Source: Marisa cornuarietis
Lineage: Eukaryota; Mollusca; Gastropoda; Architaenioglossa; Ampullariidae
Direction: 5' to 3'
Assembly (NCBI GenBank): GCA_004794655.1
Contig: SMMW01000622.1
Span: 10,482,501 to 10,546,500, forward strand
Length of the DNA stretch: 64,000 nucleotides
Every line of letters starts with the position of its first letter. Position 1 is the stretch's first letter. The translations under genes were made by a program, and so were the position numbers. The notes beneath the pieces are model-generated. The model saw only the letters and a list, made by a program, of their open reading frames with translations. It ran no database searches and was not told the origin of the DNA. Positions 63,001 through 64,000 of the stretch are shown one piece after another.

Positions 63001-64000
63001 TATTAATAAAATATGTGTTTGGTAGGCTAAACGTAACATTTGAAACTATGGTATCAAGTCATAAAGAATTAAAAATAAATCATACTTTGTTATAAAAGCC
63101 CTCTAGCCGCTGCTTCAGGACTTCTACATCGCCATCTGCTCTCATCAAGATGTGTTCAAAAGTTCCATTAAATAACTGAAAAAATCCCCAGATTGCATAC
63201 AATTCACTATAATCTTAACATAATATTGCTTTAAAATTGATTAAAAAGTCCTTAAAGGGAGTCAGACTGATCAGAACATTGTAAGTTGCAAATAATGAAA
63301 GGAATAAAATATGTTTACTAAATGTTAACTTTTTTTCAGCACTGTGCTAAAACTTAATCTATATTACATTCCACTCACCTCACACAAACAACTAATGATC
63401 TTTACTGGAGTGGTGCACTGTGCTTTATTACATAAAATAGCAAGATTATTTTAGCATTTTTACTTCTTTTATCGTTTCAAAGCATAAATGCTATTTTAAA
63501 ATAATGTTTAAAATGTGTAAGATTAGTAATAATTTCTGTCAACATTTATTTTCTCTTTGCTTCTTTCTTAAATTCTGTGACTTGATCTTTGTTCCCTTTG
63601 CTTCATCTTTCCTGATAAAATTGGTGTGTCAATTATGTTATCCAAAATTCTGAGAATGTATAAATGAGAAAGGCATGGCATTTCATGTATAAGAAATTAG
63701 ACCACTCCATATATCAAATATTAAGTTCAAAGTTTGAAAGGGCTTTCTTTTTTCTTTTTTTATTTTAGCAGTTACTGTATAGCAACACCAGTCTACCTTG
63801 TCCGATTATGATGTGTTCCCTAAAAGGTCAGCGCTATAAAACACAAATAACACAGGTACATATTTTGACATATTTTGTAAAAGCACATCCACTTTTCACC
63901 TTGAACATTTTGTAGGCCAAGTCAAGCACAGCCTGGAAAACTGAGTCTTGGACGTCATCCTCCCGGTATTCAAAATAAGGTGTGCCGTCTTTGGTCTTCT
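60037..64000 (-). CDS. CCZ1: Vacuolar fusion protein CCZ1, C-terminal part, runs off the window
   Basis: CCZ1 pairs with MON1 to form the guanine nucleotide exchange factor that loads Rab7 on late endosomes. Nine exons, read leftward: 64000-63900 (continues outside), 63175-63086, 62677-62502, 62156-62019, 61854-61709, 61358-61241, 60867-60715, 60492-60365, 60092-60037. They join in phase to 367 residues and a TGA stop at 60037-60039. Family landmarks are LFNGTF, LPLDKNTYLRIQCFINR, KYTAFLYNDKLVWSGLEQDDMR, RFLTGP-like KFLTGPPDLSD, YRAMSATICLLVN, KLASDI, YFNHMNL, SDFWVVGKKSD, NQKNANLIEIN and the terminal NSIFFLD. Against the roughly 480-residue animal protein, about 115 N-terminal residues (first longin domain start) lie beyond 64,000. 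The exon at 60867 uses the acceptor TGTGCAG; the other nearby AGs break phase. Same strand as ADAP, 3.6 kb upstream of its start. Confidence 0.96.
61945..61966. repeat. (CA)n microsatellite in a CCZ1 intron
   Basis: Eleven CA units between CCZ1 exons. Confidence 0.95.

Noticed and set aside
1..64000. CRISPR array, operon or phage-type system
   Set aside because: Intron-rich animal genes, no spacer-regular repeats, no bacterial gene packing. The only regular arrays are microsatellites, the 25-bp minisatellite and the 23-bp intronic triplicate.

Overview
This is a window of animal nuclear DNA, not bacterial or viral. Genes are split into short exons with GT-AG introns. Intergenic DNA is AT-rich and full of microsatellites and retroelement debris. 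The style of the debris (tRNA-like SINEs with a GGTTCAACTC-type box, LINE 3' ends that finish in ATT or ATTT repeats, hAT and TA-flanked MITEs) suggests a lophotrochozoan, probably a mollusc. That placement is an inference. The three recognisable proteins are conserved across animals and do not fix the clade.

Right half (35-64 kb), three conserved genes. (1) ENGASE, plus strand, 35,161-42,438: cytosolic endo-beta-N-acetylglucosaminidase (GH85). Eleven exons join in phase to 725 codons. Only the N-terminal exon or exons upstream were not found. (2) ADAP, minus strand, 56,415-50,006: an ArfGAP with dual PH domains (centaurin-alpha family). It is complete, with 8 coding exons and 380 residues, and converges on ENGASE. 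(3) CCZ1, minus strand, from beyond 64,000 to 60,037: the C-terminal 367 residues of the Rab7 GEF subunit CCZ1, in 9 exons, cut by the window edge. These are independent housekeeping and trafficking genes: glycoprotein clean-up, phosphoinositide and Arf signalling, and late-endosome maturation. Nothing suggests an operon.

Left half (1-35 kb) has no recognisable conserved gene. It holds microsatellites, several copies of one SINE family, 3' fragments of non-LTR retrotransposons, a LINE endonuclease fragment sitting inside a degenerate minisatellite, a 151-bp tandem duplication and a GGCCC-rich dispersed repeat. One candidate for an unrecognised small gene lies on the minus strand at 18,670-17,595: a hydrophobic leader exon that splices in phase to a second open exon. 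A second, weaker pair of exon-like segments lies at 25.0-25.5 kb.

The 7.5 kb between the ENGASE and ADAP stops and the 2 kb between CCZ1 and ADAP contain no recognised coding sequence apart from a LINE fragment and one orphan ORF. I found no CRISPR, tRNA, rRNA or intact transposase. I did not find a convincing new multi-gene system. The most unusual items are the triplicated 3' splice site in ADAP, the leader-peptide candidate gene, and the nested or TSD-bounded mobile elements.
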